The notes under the pieces were generated by a model. The model was not told the DNA's origin and made no database searches. It saw nothing but the letters and a program-made list of their open reading frames with translations. From positions 4,073,061-4,137,060 of the forward strand of contig NW_021167081.1 of NCBI RefSeq assembly GCF_003711515.1: a DNA stretch of 64,000 bases. The letters run 5' to 3'. Every line of letters starts with the position of its first letter. Positions within the stretch are counted from its first letter, which is position 1. This DNA comes from Sodiomyces alkalinus F11. Taxonomy: Eukaryota; Ascomycota; Sordariomycetes; Glomerellales; Plectosphaerellaceae. A program made the translations under genes and the position numbers. Of this stretch, positions 36,469-47,800 are shown piece after piece.

Positions 36469-36793
36469 TGTTAATATTACTAATATTATCCTTCGAGTAC
36501 CTTCGTACTCGAACAAAGGATATCTTCCCCGTAAGCCTAGACAAAGGATTACGTCTTAGATAAAGGATTACGTCTTAGATAAAGGATTACGTCTTAGATA
36601 AAGGATTACGTCTTAGATAAAGGATTACGTCTTAGATAAAGGATTACGTTATTATTACGATCTCGATCCCTTTACAAAGAAGGAAAGAATAAAGGATATT
36701 AACCCGTCCCCTCGGTTCCATTCTTTCTTCCTTTATTCTTCTTCTTTATCGCTTTTATATAATCCATACGCGCGCAGAAATCCTACTATTACA
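36469..36793 (+). repeat. 3' LTR of Copia-2
   Basis: Starts TGTTAATATT right after a G7 polypurine tract and ends TATTACA. It contains an expanded 19-bp tandem repeat absent from the 5' LTR. Confidence 0.82.
36543..36650 (+). repeat. Six-copy 19-bp tandem repeat inside the Copia-2 3' LTR
   Basis: GGATTACGT recurs every 19 bp at 36546, 36565, 36584, 36603, 36622 and 36641. The units are essentially identical. Confidence 0.92.
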
Positions 36794-38650
36794 ATTCCAT
36801 CTGATTTTACACTACCCACGCAAGGAGACTACGTAGTCGTAAGCAGCTTATGGCTGCCTCTTAAAGGTTACGGTAACGTGAGCGTGAGATTAAACGGACT
36901 AATAGAAGGCCTTGCTTTTAGACTATTAAACGTCGTATACTACGAAGTTTTTACGTATAATTTAATCTTAAACTAACGGTTATGACTACGAAGATATTAA
37001 TAGGATTAGAAGCCACTAAATAACTATGTTCGATATATCGACGGATTTATATTATACTAGCTACGTCATCGTTTCTATTAAACTATTATTAAATACATGC
37101 CCTTTAACCAATCTACGGCTGCTTTTCTAGGATCTTCATCCACCTAAAAATCGACGATACGATATCCAAGCACTACGGAGGGTATCTTACAGTATCTACG
37201 GCCAGGGCACGCTAGCCCTAAGCGTCTTAGGCACCTACAAGAGCAAACGCAGGGGGTTAAGATTAAGGGACTAATAACTATTAAGTACGTAGCCAATAAG
37301 CTTATAACAATAAAACGGTATATTAGCAGGTACCATTATACCACACCTATCTACGTAGGGGAATAGGAGGTAATTAACATCATGGATTTTAAACGGATAT
37401 CCGAAAGGGATTCGGGGTTTATATTTGTCACCGACTATTATAGTGGCGTTATAGCCACCTACGTTAAAAAGTGCAAACTAGTAACAGATATCCTCGTAAT
37501 AATCAAGGAATTCCTCGCCTAGGTAAACCGTTAATTAGGCTATACGGTGCGCGTTTTCAAAGCTAATAACGACCTAACTTAATCCCACGATATCACCTAC
37601 TTCCTATGCTAAGAGGGCATCCTTTTAAAGGCATCTACTACTCACACTAAAGCGTAGAATAAAGGTGCCGAACACGCTGCTACCGTGGTGTTTTCGAAGG
37701 TTTATACGATAAATATCCACGCAAACCTCCAGCTATTTATATAGTCTAAGGCTATTCCCACGGCTATATAGGTCTATAACCGCACGCCGCGAGGGCAGTA
37801 AAAGGATTAGAAAGTGCTATACGAGGTACTCTTTAAAAGGAAGCCGATTTTATTATATCTTCGAGCCTACAGTTATAAGGCGTACGTAATAACTAAGGAC
37901 GCCTAACAGGGTACTAAAAAGCTATTAAATTGTATTGTTCCTCGTGTCTATATCGGCTATCTCGTCGGCTACGATTCCACTAATATCTTCTGTATCTAGG
38001 TGCTAGGCTATAGCCATAACCACGTTTTACGCACTCGCGATATAGATTTTAATAAACACGACTTCTTTAACAGCGATATTAACGCCTTTAAGGATAATCT
38101 CCCCTAATTAACCGAGGAATAACTAGAAGACCTGATTAGTCAGATTAAATAAGAGAGGGCTAGAGATTCACGGCCGTTTGTGGACGTATCTAAATTAGTC
38201 GCGCTCCATTATTTAATAAGAGCCCTATAGACGTATCTATAGTTATATCGTAGTACCGTGTTCCTTTATCCTAGAACCCTGCGACTATAACCCTAGCGGT
38301 ATCACGGTTTCCTAATATAACGGCTAGTATTAGCGCTATAACCGACGGCGGGGTTACTAGTAGAGCGAGAAGTAGTGGACTAGGTGGCTATAGACGGTGA
38401 TTAGGCGCTATACTAGCTAAATCACAACGTTTATAACCTAAATCCTATCCATCTAGACTTAAGATAGCCTTCTTTACCCCCCTTATAGACGGGTATTACG
38501 GACTATAACCTCGATAATACCGTCGAGGAATTGGATCCAGGTGGAATCTGCTCTGGTAAGGGCAAAAGCAGGGGTATATTAAGCTTAAAATAACCAGTTA
38601 TATAAAGAAGGGCGTCGTTAGCTTAGGGGACTAAACTACGTTATTAAAGT
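36794..38650 (+). mobile_element. Copia-3 internal fragment (protease end to integrase)
   Basis: Plus strand reads LPLKGYGNVSVRL (protease C-terminal region, about 36856), GHASPKRLRHLQE (GAG-pre-integrase, about 37207), then integrase FIFVTDYYSGVIATYVKK (about 37425) and FKANNDLT (expected D at N). Further on are VYNRTPRGQ and GYLVGYDSTNIFCI (about 37960). RT is absent and no LTR is seen. Both ends are truncated, the left exactly at the Copia-2 LTR. RIP-type stops occur throughout. Confidence 0.8.
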
Positions 38651-38676
38651 TAGTTTACAGCGAAAGAATAGCTTTA

Positions 38677-39849
38677 TGGTATCTTAGGCCTTATAAGTAC
38701 GCCGACTTAGGCTTAGCGTAGTAATAGTATACCCTCTTAGCTATAGGGTAGCTATTCGCCTAGTAGCTAAAGTATAGGTACTTATAGCACCTTAGGGGGC
38801 TAAGGTTAGGATCGTATAGCTTATAGATATAACTGCCCCCCTTAAAGAGGAGGGTATTCCGGATAAGGCTCGCTACCCCTTTTAGTAAAGCCGATTCGAT
38901 AAGGAGAAGCGCTACCTTACCGGTACTATAACGGGGTACCGGCTATTATACTCGGATAATTTTTATCTTAGGGTTCGTATCTTATAGGGATACTAGCAGG
39001 TCTTCTTTAGATAAGGCGTTAAGGGCCTCCCGGGGGATAGCCTTAGCTAGCGTAGGGTAAGTATATACAGCTAGGGTAACTCCTTTACTAAAGGCCTTCT
39101 TAACCTATTATTCCTTATAGGTAGTCTATTACTATACCCTTTCGGTAAAGGTAAGGTAAATATCTCCGCTTAATTACTTTTATACTATTACGATATCGTA
39201 TCGGGTAGTTATAGCGTTTATAGCTTAGATAATTTTCTTCGGGGTCCTAGCTTTAAAGGGCTAGTCTTCGGGGAGGGTTCTTTAGCGGATAATTAGTTCC
39301 CGGTAATACATAGCGGGGATTACTTTAGGGGGGGCGGGGTCCTATAGTAGTACCGGTATAGGAGCCTGGGCTATAATATTAGCCTAGGTCTTTTTCATAC
39401 CGCTTATTCCTTTTCGGAGTTTCTCTTAGATAATATAACGGATAATAACGTATAGGTATATTAGCGGTATCGCGTTAGCGTCCTTATAGGTACTATATAT
39501 CGTGATTAGTTCCTTTACTAGCTCTATAACCTATTCGATTATATTCCTATTAGCTAGTAAGCCTTGAATTTCTGCCTTAATCTTAGTTACTCTTAGTTCC
39601 ATGGGGCGCGGTAATCCCCTTTCGGTCGTATATCGGTTCCGCGCTATATCCCGCCACGGGCGAGGGGGGGAACGCTTATATTACGAAAAGTAGGTCTATT
39701 ACGAATTCTGCGTAGTCGAGGTCAGGATAACACTATCCCACGTTTCTTCCAGCTACACCGTAGCGCTAGTACTATGGTATCGCTATAATAGTATCCCGGG
39801 AAGGAGGCGGTGGTTATAATCTCCGTCTCGGTGGTTTTATCGATTTTAC
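38677..39849 (-). mobile_element. LINE C: 5' portion of a LINE D-family element
   Basis: Reverse complement matches 28540-29700 of LINE D (5' region and ORF1), including the GGGATATAGCGCGGAACCGAT and CTAGCTAAGGCTATC blocks. Homology stops near 38677, so the 3' part is missing, which is unusual for LINEs and points to later deletion. LINE A is inserted at 39850; the last about 38 bp of the LINE C 5' end lie on the far side, 45963-46000. Confidence 0.8.
39841..39849. repeat. Left target-site duplication of LINE A
   Basis: CGATTTTAC, repeated at 45963-45971. Confidence 0.7.
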
Positions 39850-40059
39850 CTTAAGCTAGAGACAACTCACGTGAGGGGACCTACGTTTTACGCGCAATCG
39901 CCCTAAACCACTCAAAACCTATATCAATCGATAGCTCTTTTTAAGCTCTGTACGCCTATGTATAGTTCTATATTGCGCAGGCGCTAATTTAGGCGTAGTA
40001 TAAGTGCGAAAATGCCTGAAAACAGGCCTGCTCCCCCGCGTGCGGGGGAAAAGTCTAAC

Positions 40060-41707
40060 ATGGCCCGTGCGCCCACGCTGACAAAGCAGCAGGCCTAGCC
40101 GCGCAGAGCCGCACCTCCGACCTCCACCCAACCACAACGCCATAACGAATAACCCACTAGCCACAACGCTAGCCATAACAACGCCCCTAACGCCCCCAAC
40201 GGCCCTAACGCCCCTAACGCCCCTAACGCCCCCCTAGGGCCCCTATAACTATAGAGGGCCTAGGGGAGGTAGATATAGGTAATACCTCTGAAAATACAGA
40301 GGATTTAACCCTCGCTACGTCTCTAAATTCGAAAAGGCACCTTAGCCCTTCCACACCTACCCCTAGACGTTTTTCTAGGACCCGAATCGAATCCCCCTCG
40401 GACTCGGAAGCCGAAGGCGCTTTCGAAACGCCCTCTAGGGCCCCCCTGCTTCTAGGGCCCCCCCTACTAAAAAACCAAGCCTTGTAGGCTCTAAATAGAC
40501 TAAAAAGGCGCCCGGAACAGCTAAAGCCCCTAGAGAAACCTCGGCTAAGCCCTAGAAGTCGACTAGTTCGGCTAGTAAGGCATAGGCTAAGGAACTACTC
40601 TAACAGGCTCTTCAGCTACTTTACCAGGTCTATACCCTCGACCCTGCCCCCCAGATTAAAGCCCTATCCGTAGGACTTAAATCTGCTATCGACGGAGCTC
40701 TAAAAGCCCCCTAGCCTCCTATACTCGAATAGAAGGTCGACGAACTAGCCTAGGCAGTTCGTAGGCTTACAGAATAGCCTAAACCCCTTTATAGCGAGGC
40801 TTTAAAGGGGAAAAAAGGCCCTATAGCACCTTAGGCCCCTATTCTAAAGGCCCTAGCACCTATAGCCCAGGCCTAGACCCCCTTAGCACCCCTCCCCATA
40901 GACCCTAAAAAAGTCCCTAAGGTTATCCTTTAACCTACCGCAGGGGTAGCGATTCCTAGGGATAACTTCGACCCCCTCGCGCTTCGGAATAAGCTTAATA
41001 AGGCCCTAAAATTCCCTCTAGTTACGGCTATTAGCCGGTCGACTAACAGGAACCTTATTTTAACCCCGGGGCCAAAATATAGCGTTTAATAGCTCCTAGA
41101 CTCGTAGAATTAATAGTTTAAAGAGCTAAACCTCCCCCTCTAGCCCCCGTAGCCTATAGGCGACTAGTTTAAGCTTATTACTAAATAGGTGCCTTCTAAA
41201 GCCTTTAGGGGTGGCGATACACCTCTACCCGACCCCTTTAAGCCGCCGTAAAAGGCCCTTAACCGAAGCCTATAATAGGGCCTAGGTCTATAGGACCTAG
41301 CCATTAAAATCGGCACCTTTAACCCTATTAGGGTAGTAGGGAAGCCTCGGTGGCTAGGGGCTCTAAACGCATTCTACGGTATAGTCGTTATTTCTGTACC
41401 CTCCACTAAAGAATAGAAGTACTGCCTAAAACAGGGGCTTTATATAGCCGGCCAGCGGCTAAAGGTCTATAAATATAGGCCTATAACCCCTAGAACCCAG
41501 TGCTCAAACTACTGGAAATTCGGGCATACCCGAGAGACCTATAAAAGCCTAGCTACCTGCCCTATCTATGCCGTCAAAGGATACAAGGAAGAATACCACT
41601 ACTATAACGAGTATAAAGAATACGGAGACTATAAGCATAAGACCTATAAGTTCTATACCTACGAGGGAGATTACCCCCCCTTTAGTAGGGACTACGAGGT
41701 CTTTTAA
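40060..41707 (+). pseudogene. LINE A ORF1 (gag-like nucleic-acid-binding protein), broken
   Basis: ATG at 40060 opens MARAPTLTKQQA, then a stop at a Gln codon, a Pro/Asn-rich segment built on tandem Asn-Ala-Pro codons, and a long basic region. Near 41498-41560 a zinc knuckle reads QCSNYWKFGHTRETYKSLATC, with the second and third ligands partly changed to Tyr. The frame ends with TAA at 41705. Start and knuckle are in different phases, so at least one frameshift is present besides the stops. Confidence 0.7.
40195..40240 (+). repeat. 9-bp tandem repeat (AACGCCCCT) coding for Asn-Ala-Pro
   Basis: About five near-perfect copies inside ORF1 of LINE A, in the part that escaped RIP. Confidence 0.8.
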
Positions 41708-41769
41708 GCTATAAAACCCTAAGTCTATTTCTATAAATAAAGGGCCTTATAGTTTAAAAGATATCCCGT

Positions 41770-44700
41770 TTATTTAATATAACGTCGATAAACAGGCCCC
41801 GGCGTAAGAGGCTATCCTAGAATAGGCTTTAGAGGCTTCGGCTAATATAGTCCTTATTTAGGAACTAGCCTACGTCTTAACGCTATAAGGGTGGTTTATT
41901 CGGAACCACCCTGCGTTCTATACCGTTATACCTATATCCTAAAACACCTAGTCTTTCTCTATTAAGCCTAGAGTCCTTACTTATATCAGAAAGGGCTCTA
42001 ATATCGATTTTTCACACCGCGACGACCTTCTAGACAATATAGACGCGCAGATTATAGAGGTTTATTATCTATAGACCTTTTATATTCTACACGTCTATAA
42101 TTAGATTAAATAAGACCCCGAAATAATAGGCCGAGGGCAGCCCCTTAGCCCCGCCCCTTCTACCTCTTCCACGTCTTCTTCTTTCCCCTCCTTTTTAGGC
42201 TCTAGAAGCCGGCCCTGGACCGAGGATCGAGTACTATAGGGCCTATAGGTCCCCAAGCCTACCCTTATTATAGGGGACTTTAATAGAAACCACTTATAGT
42301 AGAACGGAGCTACTACTAACCAGGCTTCTATTAAGGCCTAGGCCCTAGTAGACTGGTTAGATAGCCTCGGAGCTACCTATTTAGTGGATTCTGAAGAAGT
42401 AAACCTAAACTGGGGGACCTTTTTTAGGTCTAATCTTCGTTAAGAGTCGGTTATAGACCTAGCCTTTTATACGCCCGGCTTCGATTATCTCCGCTTCGAT
42501 AAGTAGGAGTATATCGAGAATACTACCTCCTTACACCGCGCTATCCTCCTTTCGGCTACTATTTTAGGCTCTAAAGGTCCGATAAATAGGTCTCTCCCGC
42601 CGGCTTATAATTATAAGCTAGCGGATTAGGACCTATTTACTAGTACTCCAAAAAGCCTAGAACCTAGCCTTAATCGGGACCTCTAATAGGCTATTAACGC
42701 CTCGGACTAGGACTCTGTAGGTCGCTGCCTCTTAGATACTATTACTCTAGCGCTTTAGACTATAGTACCTAAGTTAAGGGTAGTAGAGTATTCGAAACCG
42801 TGGTGGACTAAAGAGCTAAAGGCCCTGCGAAAATTAGCTAATAGGGCTTTTAGGGTACTTAGAAAGACGTCTAAAAAGGGGGCCTCGGTTTCCTAGCTAG
42901 CGCCTTTAGAAACCTCCTAGAAAGAAGCTTAGAACACCTACCATAGGGCAGTAAAAACAGCAAAAATCGACCACTAGGAGGCCTTCCTAGCCTACGCCGA
43001 AGGCCCCGAAATTTTCAAGGCCTATAACTATATAAAGAGCGGCCTTAACGCGAAAATACCACCAATTCGAACGCCTACAAAACAGAAAGCCTATGACTTC
43101 GAAGATAAATACAACGCCCTACTTTAGACCCGTTTTCCTATACTATCCGCCACCAACGCCCCTAAAGCCCCTATATTTATAGGCCGTTCGGGGGACTTAG
43201 GCCCCTTTTACCCTTCTAACGGTCCCTAGAGCCTGACTAGATCACGCAGTAAGGGCCTTAGAAGACCGTGGGAGTGGCCTAGCCTTTAGACTACCGAACT
43301 ATAACGCGCTATCTTCGATACTGCTAAGGGGAAAGCCCTAGGGCCTAATAGGATTAGTCTAAAGCCGATCCAATAGGCCTATAAGGTTATCCCCGGGTCA
43401 TTTTTATAAGCCTATACAGTATTTTGTATAGTAGGCTATTATCCTATCTGCTAGAAAGAAGCCCTAGGGGTCGTTTTACCAAAGCCTGGAATGAAGAACT
43501 ATTTAAATCCTAAGTCGTATAGGATTATAGCCCTTCTAAACTGCCTAGGTAAAGTCCTTAAAAGGGTTATAGCTACTTAGCTTAGCTTTATAGCTAATAC
43601 CCGCGACGACCTTCTACACCCTAGTCAAATAGGGGGTAGAGAATAACGCTCTGCTATCGATATTACCCTTCTCCTCCTCCACTATATCGAAACACAGCGT
43701 AACTCACGCTAAAATCCTATGATTTCCACGCTATTTTTAGATATTAAAGGAGCCTTCGATCACGTCGCCCGTCTCTACCTACTAAGGACTCTTTAGGAAC
43801 TCTAACTACCCTTAAACCTAGTTAAACAGGTAGCCTCTTTTATAGAAAATAGGCGAATCCAACTAGCCTTTAAGGGGCAGGTCTAGCAGCCTACCCCCTT
43901 AAATATAGGGGTTCTATAAGGCTCCCCGGTTTCCCCTATTCTTTTCCTAATTTATATTAGAAAGCTTATGGCGGGACCGTATTATCAGGGTCTTTAGTTA
44001 TCCTATATCGACGATTTCCAGCTATCTATAGTACCTACGTCGACTAGGGAAAACTGTAAAACCCTAGTAGAAAAAGCCGTAGCATCCCTTTTCGACCCAG
44101 TATAAGTTAACTAAGTCCTCTTGACCCTGACAAAACAGAGCTTATTTACTTCTATCGAAGACGCTCTAAAGAAGATACTCTAGTTATTATAGGGGGGCAC
44201 CTAGTTAAACCCGCGCTAGGTGCTATTAGGTGGCTAGGGCTTTAGTTAGATCCTAAGCTATCCTTTAAACCCTATATCGACAACCGACTGAATTCGGCTT
44301 TAGGCGCCCTAAACAGGCTATATAGGCTAGCTAGCTTATAGAAGGGTCTCTCCTTTAAGGCTCTACGGCAGCTATATATAGCCTGTATACCCTCCCTAGC
44401 CGATTTTGGCTCGTAGCTCTGGTAGGACCCTAAGTCACCGAAGAAACACCTCGTGGATCGTCTAGAACGACTATAGTACTGGGCCCTAGTCAGGGCCTTA
44501 GGTGCTTTTAGGGGTGCCCCCCTACGGCCTCTAGAACTCGAAGCAGCAGTTCCCCTAGCGGCGGTTCGGTTAACTAGGTCTAATAGGCTTTATGCCTTTA
44601 GAACCTTAAAATTCCTACCGAACCACCCTATTAGATGCCAGCTCCTACTAAGCGAAAACCACGAAGGCCTTAACTAGCTACAGAACCTTCTGCCTAGTAT

Positions 44701-45950
44701 ATAGCTATTTAGGCTAGGCCTAGAAATATCGGCTTTAATAGGTTAGTCTTAGGATATCGAGGGCCCTTCGCCTAGGTGGGAGGCCCCCTGGGCTTCGGAA
44801 CCCTTAGCGGATCTAAGGCCCTTTTTCCCTAAAGACCGGCCTGTTATAGCCACTAACCCTGGCCCTGGCCCTGGCCCCGATACCCTCGATCAGAAACCAG
44901 CCCACCTCGAAGCCCTCGCTGAAATATAATAAGGCCTAGGGGAATAGGCTGCTGTTTTCTATACCGACGGCTCCCTAGGCCACTCTACTAGGCCCCCCAA
45001 AGGACCCTCGTAGGCTATAGCCGCTGTGATATAGTGGACTAATACCGGAAGGCCCTGTAAAGCTATAGGCTTTAACTTAGGGGCCGCTGCCGCAGTCGTG
45101 GACGCTGAATTATACGCTATTCTTTAGGCCCTTCACGCTGCCCTAGAATAGTCGCCGAGGCCCCTAGAGTGCTATATTTTTAGTGACCCCCAGGCAGCTA
45201 TTCAGAAGCTTTAGCGCACCTTATAGTGGACTATAGAAGCTAAAGACCTTATCTTACGCCTTAAATAACTAGGCACGTTAGTTTCTGTGTGGTGGTGCCC
45301 CTCGCACTTAGGGATAGAAGGGAACGAACTAGCGGATAAGGTAGCTAAAGGGGCGTTAAACCCCGAAAAAGCTACTAAATCCGTTAGCTTAGTTACCCTT
45401 AGCCACCTAAAACGCCGGGTAAATAAAGCCCTTATTCAAGACTAGAAAACCCTATAGCATCACGAAGAAGAGGAGGAGAAAAGAGGTAAATCGGTTCGAT
45501 TAGGCCGCCTATATAGGCGTCTAGTCCGCGATACCCTCCGTTTCTCCCGAAAACCACTACCAACACAAGGCCCTAGGATACAGCACACCTTATCATTTCT
45601 TGCTCTTTTTATAAAAACGAACGAAGAGCCCTGCGGGAAGCCCTAGCAGGCCTACCGCTATCTCTACCGCTATTAATCGGTACTAAAAGAGGAATACAGG
45701 CCTTATAAGCCTATCTTTTAGCTACTAAAATAGCTTCGGCGGAGTGGTATAGGGCGCAAACCTCGGATTCTGCGGTCTAGTTATCTTGCTTTGGTTTATT
45801 ACCCATTAGGTCTATTAGGCAGATTATTACGGAGGATTTCCTTTATTTATTACTACTACTACACTACTTTACTATACCTAGCTTCTGATAGCCTTTAGCC
45901 CTTAGGGCAAAAGGCGCCGCCCCATAGCTTTAGGGCTGCATGCGTGTAAT
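41770..45950 (+). pseudogene. LINE A ORF2 (endonuclease, RT, RNase H), interrupted
   Basis: Endonuclease: LIIGDFNRNH (about 42268), SVIDLAFYTPGFDY (about 42448) and SLHRAILLSATI (about 42528). RT: KSYRIIALLNCLGKVLKRVI (about 43510), LFLDIKGAFDHVARL (about 43733), GSPVSPILFLIYI (about 43920) and SYIDDFQLSI (about 43998-44030) with both catalytic Asp intact. RNase H: FYTDGSLGHS (about 44957), DAELYAIL (45101), FSDPQAAI (about 45178) and HLGIEGNELADKVA (about 45306). Stops are TAG/TAA at expected Gln/Trp. A C-terminal cysteine motif present in LINE B is deleted. Confidence 0.85.
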
Positions 45951-45962
45951 GAATAAAAAAAA

Positions 45963-46000
45963 CGATTTTACTCCTATTACGCGCCCGTGGTTAATAGGCG
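45963..46000 (-). mobile_element. LINE C 5' terminus, separated by LINE A
   Basis: Reverse complement of 28531-28570 of LINE D (GCGCGTAATA-GAGTAAAATC). The first nine bases double as the LINE A target duplication. Confidence 0.75.
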
Positions 46001-46257
46001 TGTCGATTATAAATTTATTAAAGGGTAACTAAGTTACTACTATTGATTAATATACCGAATACGGCGGTATATTTAATATAAATAGTCAGAATATAAAGAA
46101 GTGCAGATAGTAAACTAGCTAAGTGTGAGCTCGCAGAGCTCTATAGTAGAGGTATATTATATACCTCTAGTGCTTGCTGACTTATATATCTATAATAAGA
46201 GAGCCGTTATTCCGACTATAGTAACCGGGTATTCAGACTATAGTTCTGTTATAGACA
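46001..46257. repeat. Candidate solo LTR (TGTC...GACA)
   Basis: 257-bp AT-rich interval beginning TGTCGATTATAA and ending TTATAGACA, so with short inverted termini and TG..CA ends. It directly abuts the LINE C 5' end. No second copy and no target duplication were found, so this is tentative. It contains the hairpin at 46148-46168. Confidence 0.3.
46148..46168. other. Perfect 9-bp hairpin
   Basis: AGAGGTATA, TTA, TATACCTCT. Confidence 0.65.
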
Positions 46258-46643
46258 CATAAATTGCCTTATTTGAAATCCTATATTCTATATACACTAT
46301 AAATACGTATATAAAGTCATAAGGATTATAAATAACCATAACGTCGTTTTTAAGGTTTTTCGTAGGAACCAATTCAACCCATCTAGTAAATTAAAGGCAG
46401 TAGTAGGTATAATCTTCAGGGCTCAGACTAAGACCCGTCGTTCTATTCTATAGTCAAATCCCACTAATTAAGGTTACCTCACGGAATATATCTCCCAATC
46501 TATCTATTACTCGTATACTCTAACTACTACTATTACCATTATAATTAACGGATAAGCTTCATTACAGTCGATTATGGCAGCGATAGCTCCTCTACCTTCT
46601 CTGCCTCAACGGCCACGGCCATAGCCACGGCTATCACGACCAC

Positions 46644-46644
<1 letters not shown>
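46258..46644. other. Unassigned sequence with weaker RIP signature
   Basis: About 390 bp with more CA/TG words than its flanks (for example ATTACAGTCGATTATGGCAG, CAACGGCCACGGCCATAGCC). No domain or RNA recognised. Confidence 0.35.
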
Positions 46645-46739
<95 letters not shown>

Positions 46740-46754
46740 GTTATTATTATTATA
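46645..46754. repeat. (TTA)n microsatellite, about 36 units
   Basis: Uninterrupted TTA/ATT repeat except for one G at 46740. The poly-Asn minus-strand frame over it is a translation artefact. Confidence 0.95.
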
Positions 46755-47800
46755 AGGCAAAGCTCGCCGCTACCTCCTTTTACCGAGCCGCCGCCCGGTA
46801 TTCCTCTAGTTTCTATTCGGAGAGCTTACAGGGGTTATCCTTATTAGAGGATTAACGGCTAATACGACGTTAATTAATCTTATTATTCTTATTATTCTTA
46901 CTCCGCTATTCTATCCAGTCTATAGAAGTCTAATTTAGCGTTCTGCTCTTAACCTTTGTTCTTCCTTTTTAGGCGTTCTACTCCCGACCCCGTTCTTATT
47001 CCTTAGGCATAACAGCTTATCGCCCTTAAAATCTATTTTCCTTTACTTCTCCCCTTAATTAACCGTTACGGTAGAGACACGATTATATTATAAGGGAAGT
47101 ATAGTTAGGACTATTAGGGTTACGATAGGAATACCCTAAAGCTAGCTAAAAAGAAAAAGGAAAAACCTAACCGGAAGGCTAGTAAAAAACCTGAAAAAAA
47201 ATAACCGTTCCTCTATATATACTATCACGGCCCCTTTAGGGCATCCTTAAACCCTACTAACTTATCGTCTGGAGGGGTAGGCTCCCGCCTAGCCACCTCG
47301 TTACTATTATCCTCTATATATACCTGGCTCTGCCCCGTGGTAGTAGCCGCTATGTCCCCCTTTTACCTACCACCCGCGGATAGTATCGAAGGCCGAAGAG
47401 ATAAAGGCGTCTTCGCCTTCTACTTCTTCGTCTTCTTCCCTAATAAAGGAGTTAAGGGCGTTAGAGCCTTTTTCCTCCTACCCTTCTTTACTAATAAGGT
47501 CGGCCTTATATTGTTATCGTCGGGCACGTCGTAAGGATCCGGGGGACCCTAGGGACTTTACGGCACGAAGCCTTAAGGTTACACGGGGCCACCACTATTA
47601 CTAAATACATCGTTATCTATAAAGCTAACCCCTACGGGGGCTAAGGCAGACCCTAAGAGTATAAGTAGGTCTTCCTAGGCCTAAGCCTAGGCCAGGTTAA
47701 GGGTAGCTATCTACTCGAAAGCAGCGGCCGTATATTCCTAGGCTATAAGGTCGCGCTAGTATAACGCTAAGCGTTACTACTCGATATTAAGCCGCTACTA
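46755..47800. other. Unassigned RIP-degraded repeat DNA
   Basis: No conserved domain read in six frames. The open 65-codon plus frame at 47337-47534 is isolated and unsupported. Confidence 0.35.

Larger units (their letters stand above)
23310..36793 (+). mobile_element. Copia-2: Ty1/Copia retrotransposon split by LINE D
   Basis: LTRs at 23310-23636 and 36469-36793 flank an interior of about 6.3 kb once LINE D (28492-35061) and its target duplication are removed. Order on the plus strand is gag with zinc knuckle, aspartic protease, integrase, RT, RNase H, as in Ty1/Copia. A G7 polypurine tract (36462-36468) touches the 3' LTR. RIP-type stops are fewer in the integrase than elsewhere. Flanking 5-bp words (ATTAT / ATTCC) do not make a convincing target duplication. 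Confidence 0.88.
39850..45962 (+). mobile_element. LINE A: near full-length Tad1-like non-LTR retrotransposon
   Basis: 6.1 kb with a 9-bp target duplication (CGATTTTAC) and a short A-tail (AATAAAAAAAA). ORF1 has a CCHC knuckle; ORF2 has endonuclease, RT, RNase H. The first 300 or so bases escaped RIP while the rest carries frequent TAG/TAA at Gln/Trp codons. Key RT and RNase H catalytic residues are still readable. LINE B (minus, 54.3-64 kb) is a second copy of the same family. About 130 bp is missing near 45580 relative to LINE B. Confidence 0.88.

Noticed and set aside
36543..36650. CRISPR-like array
   Set aside because: Direct tandem repeat without spacers, inside an LTR, in a fungal genome; the same applies to the 108-bp array at 10545.
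39919..40176. 85-codon minus-strand ORF
   Set aside because: Antisense to the un-RIPped 5' end of LINE A; open only because this part has few stops.
46572..46760. ORF coding for a poly-asparagine protein
   Set aside because: A translation of the (TTA)n microsatellite.
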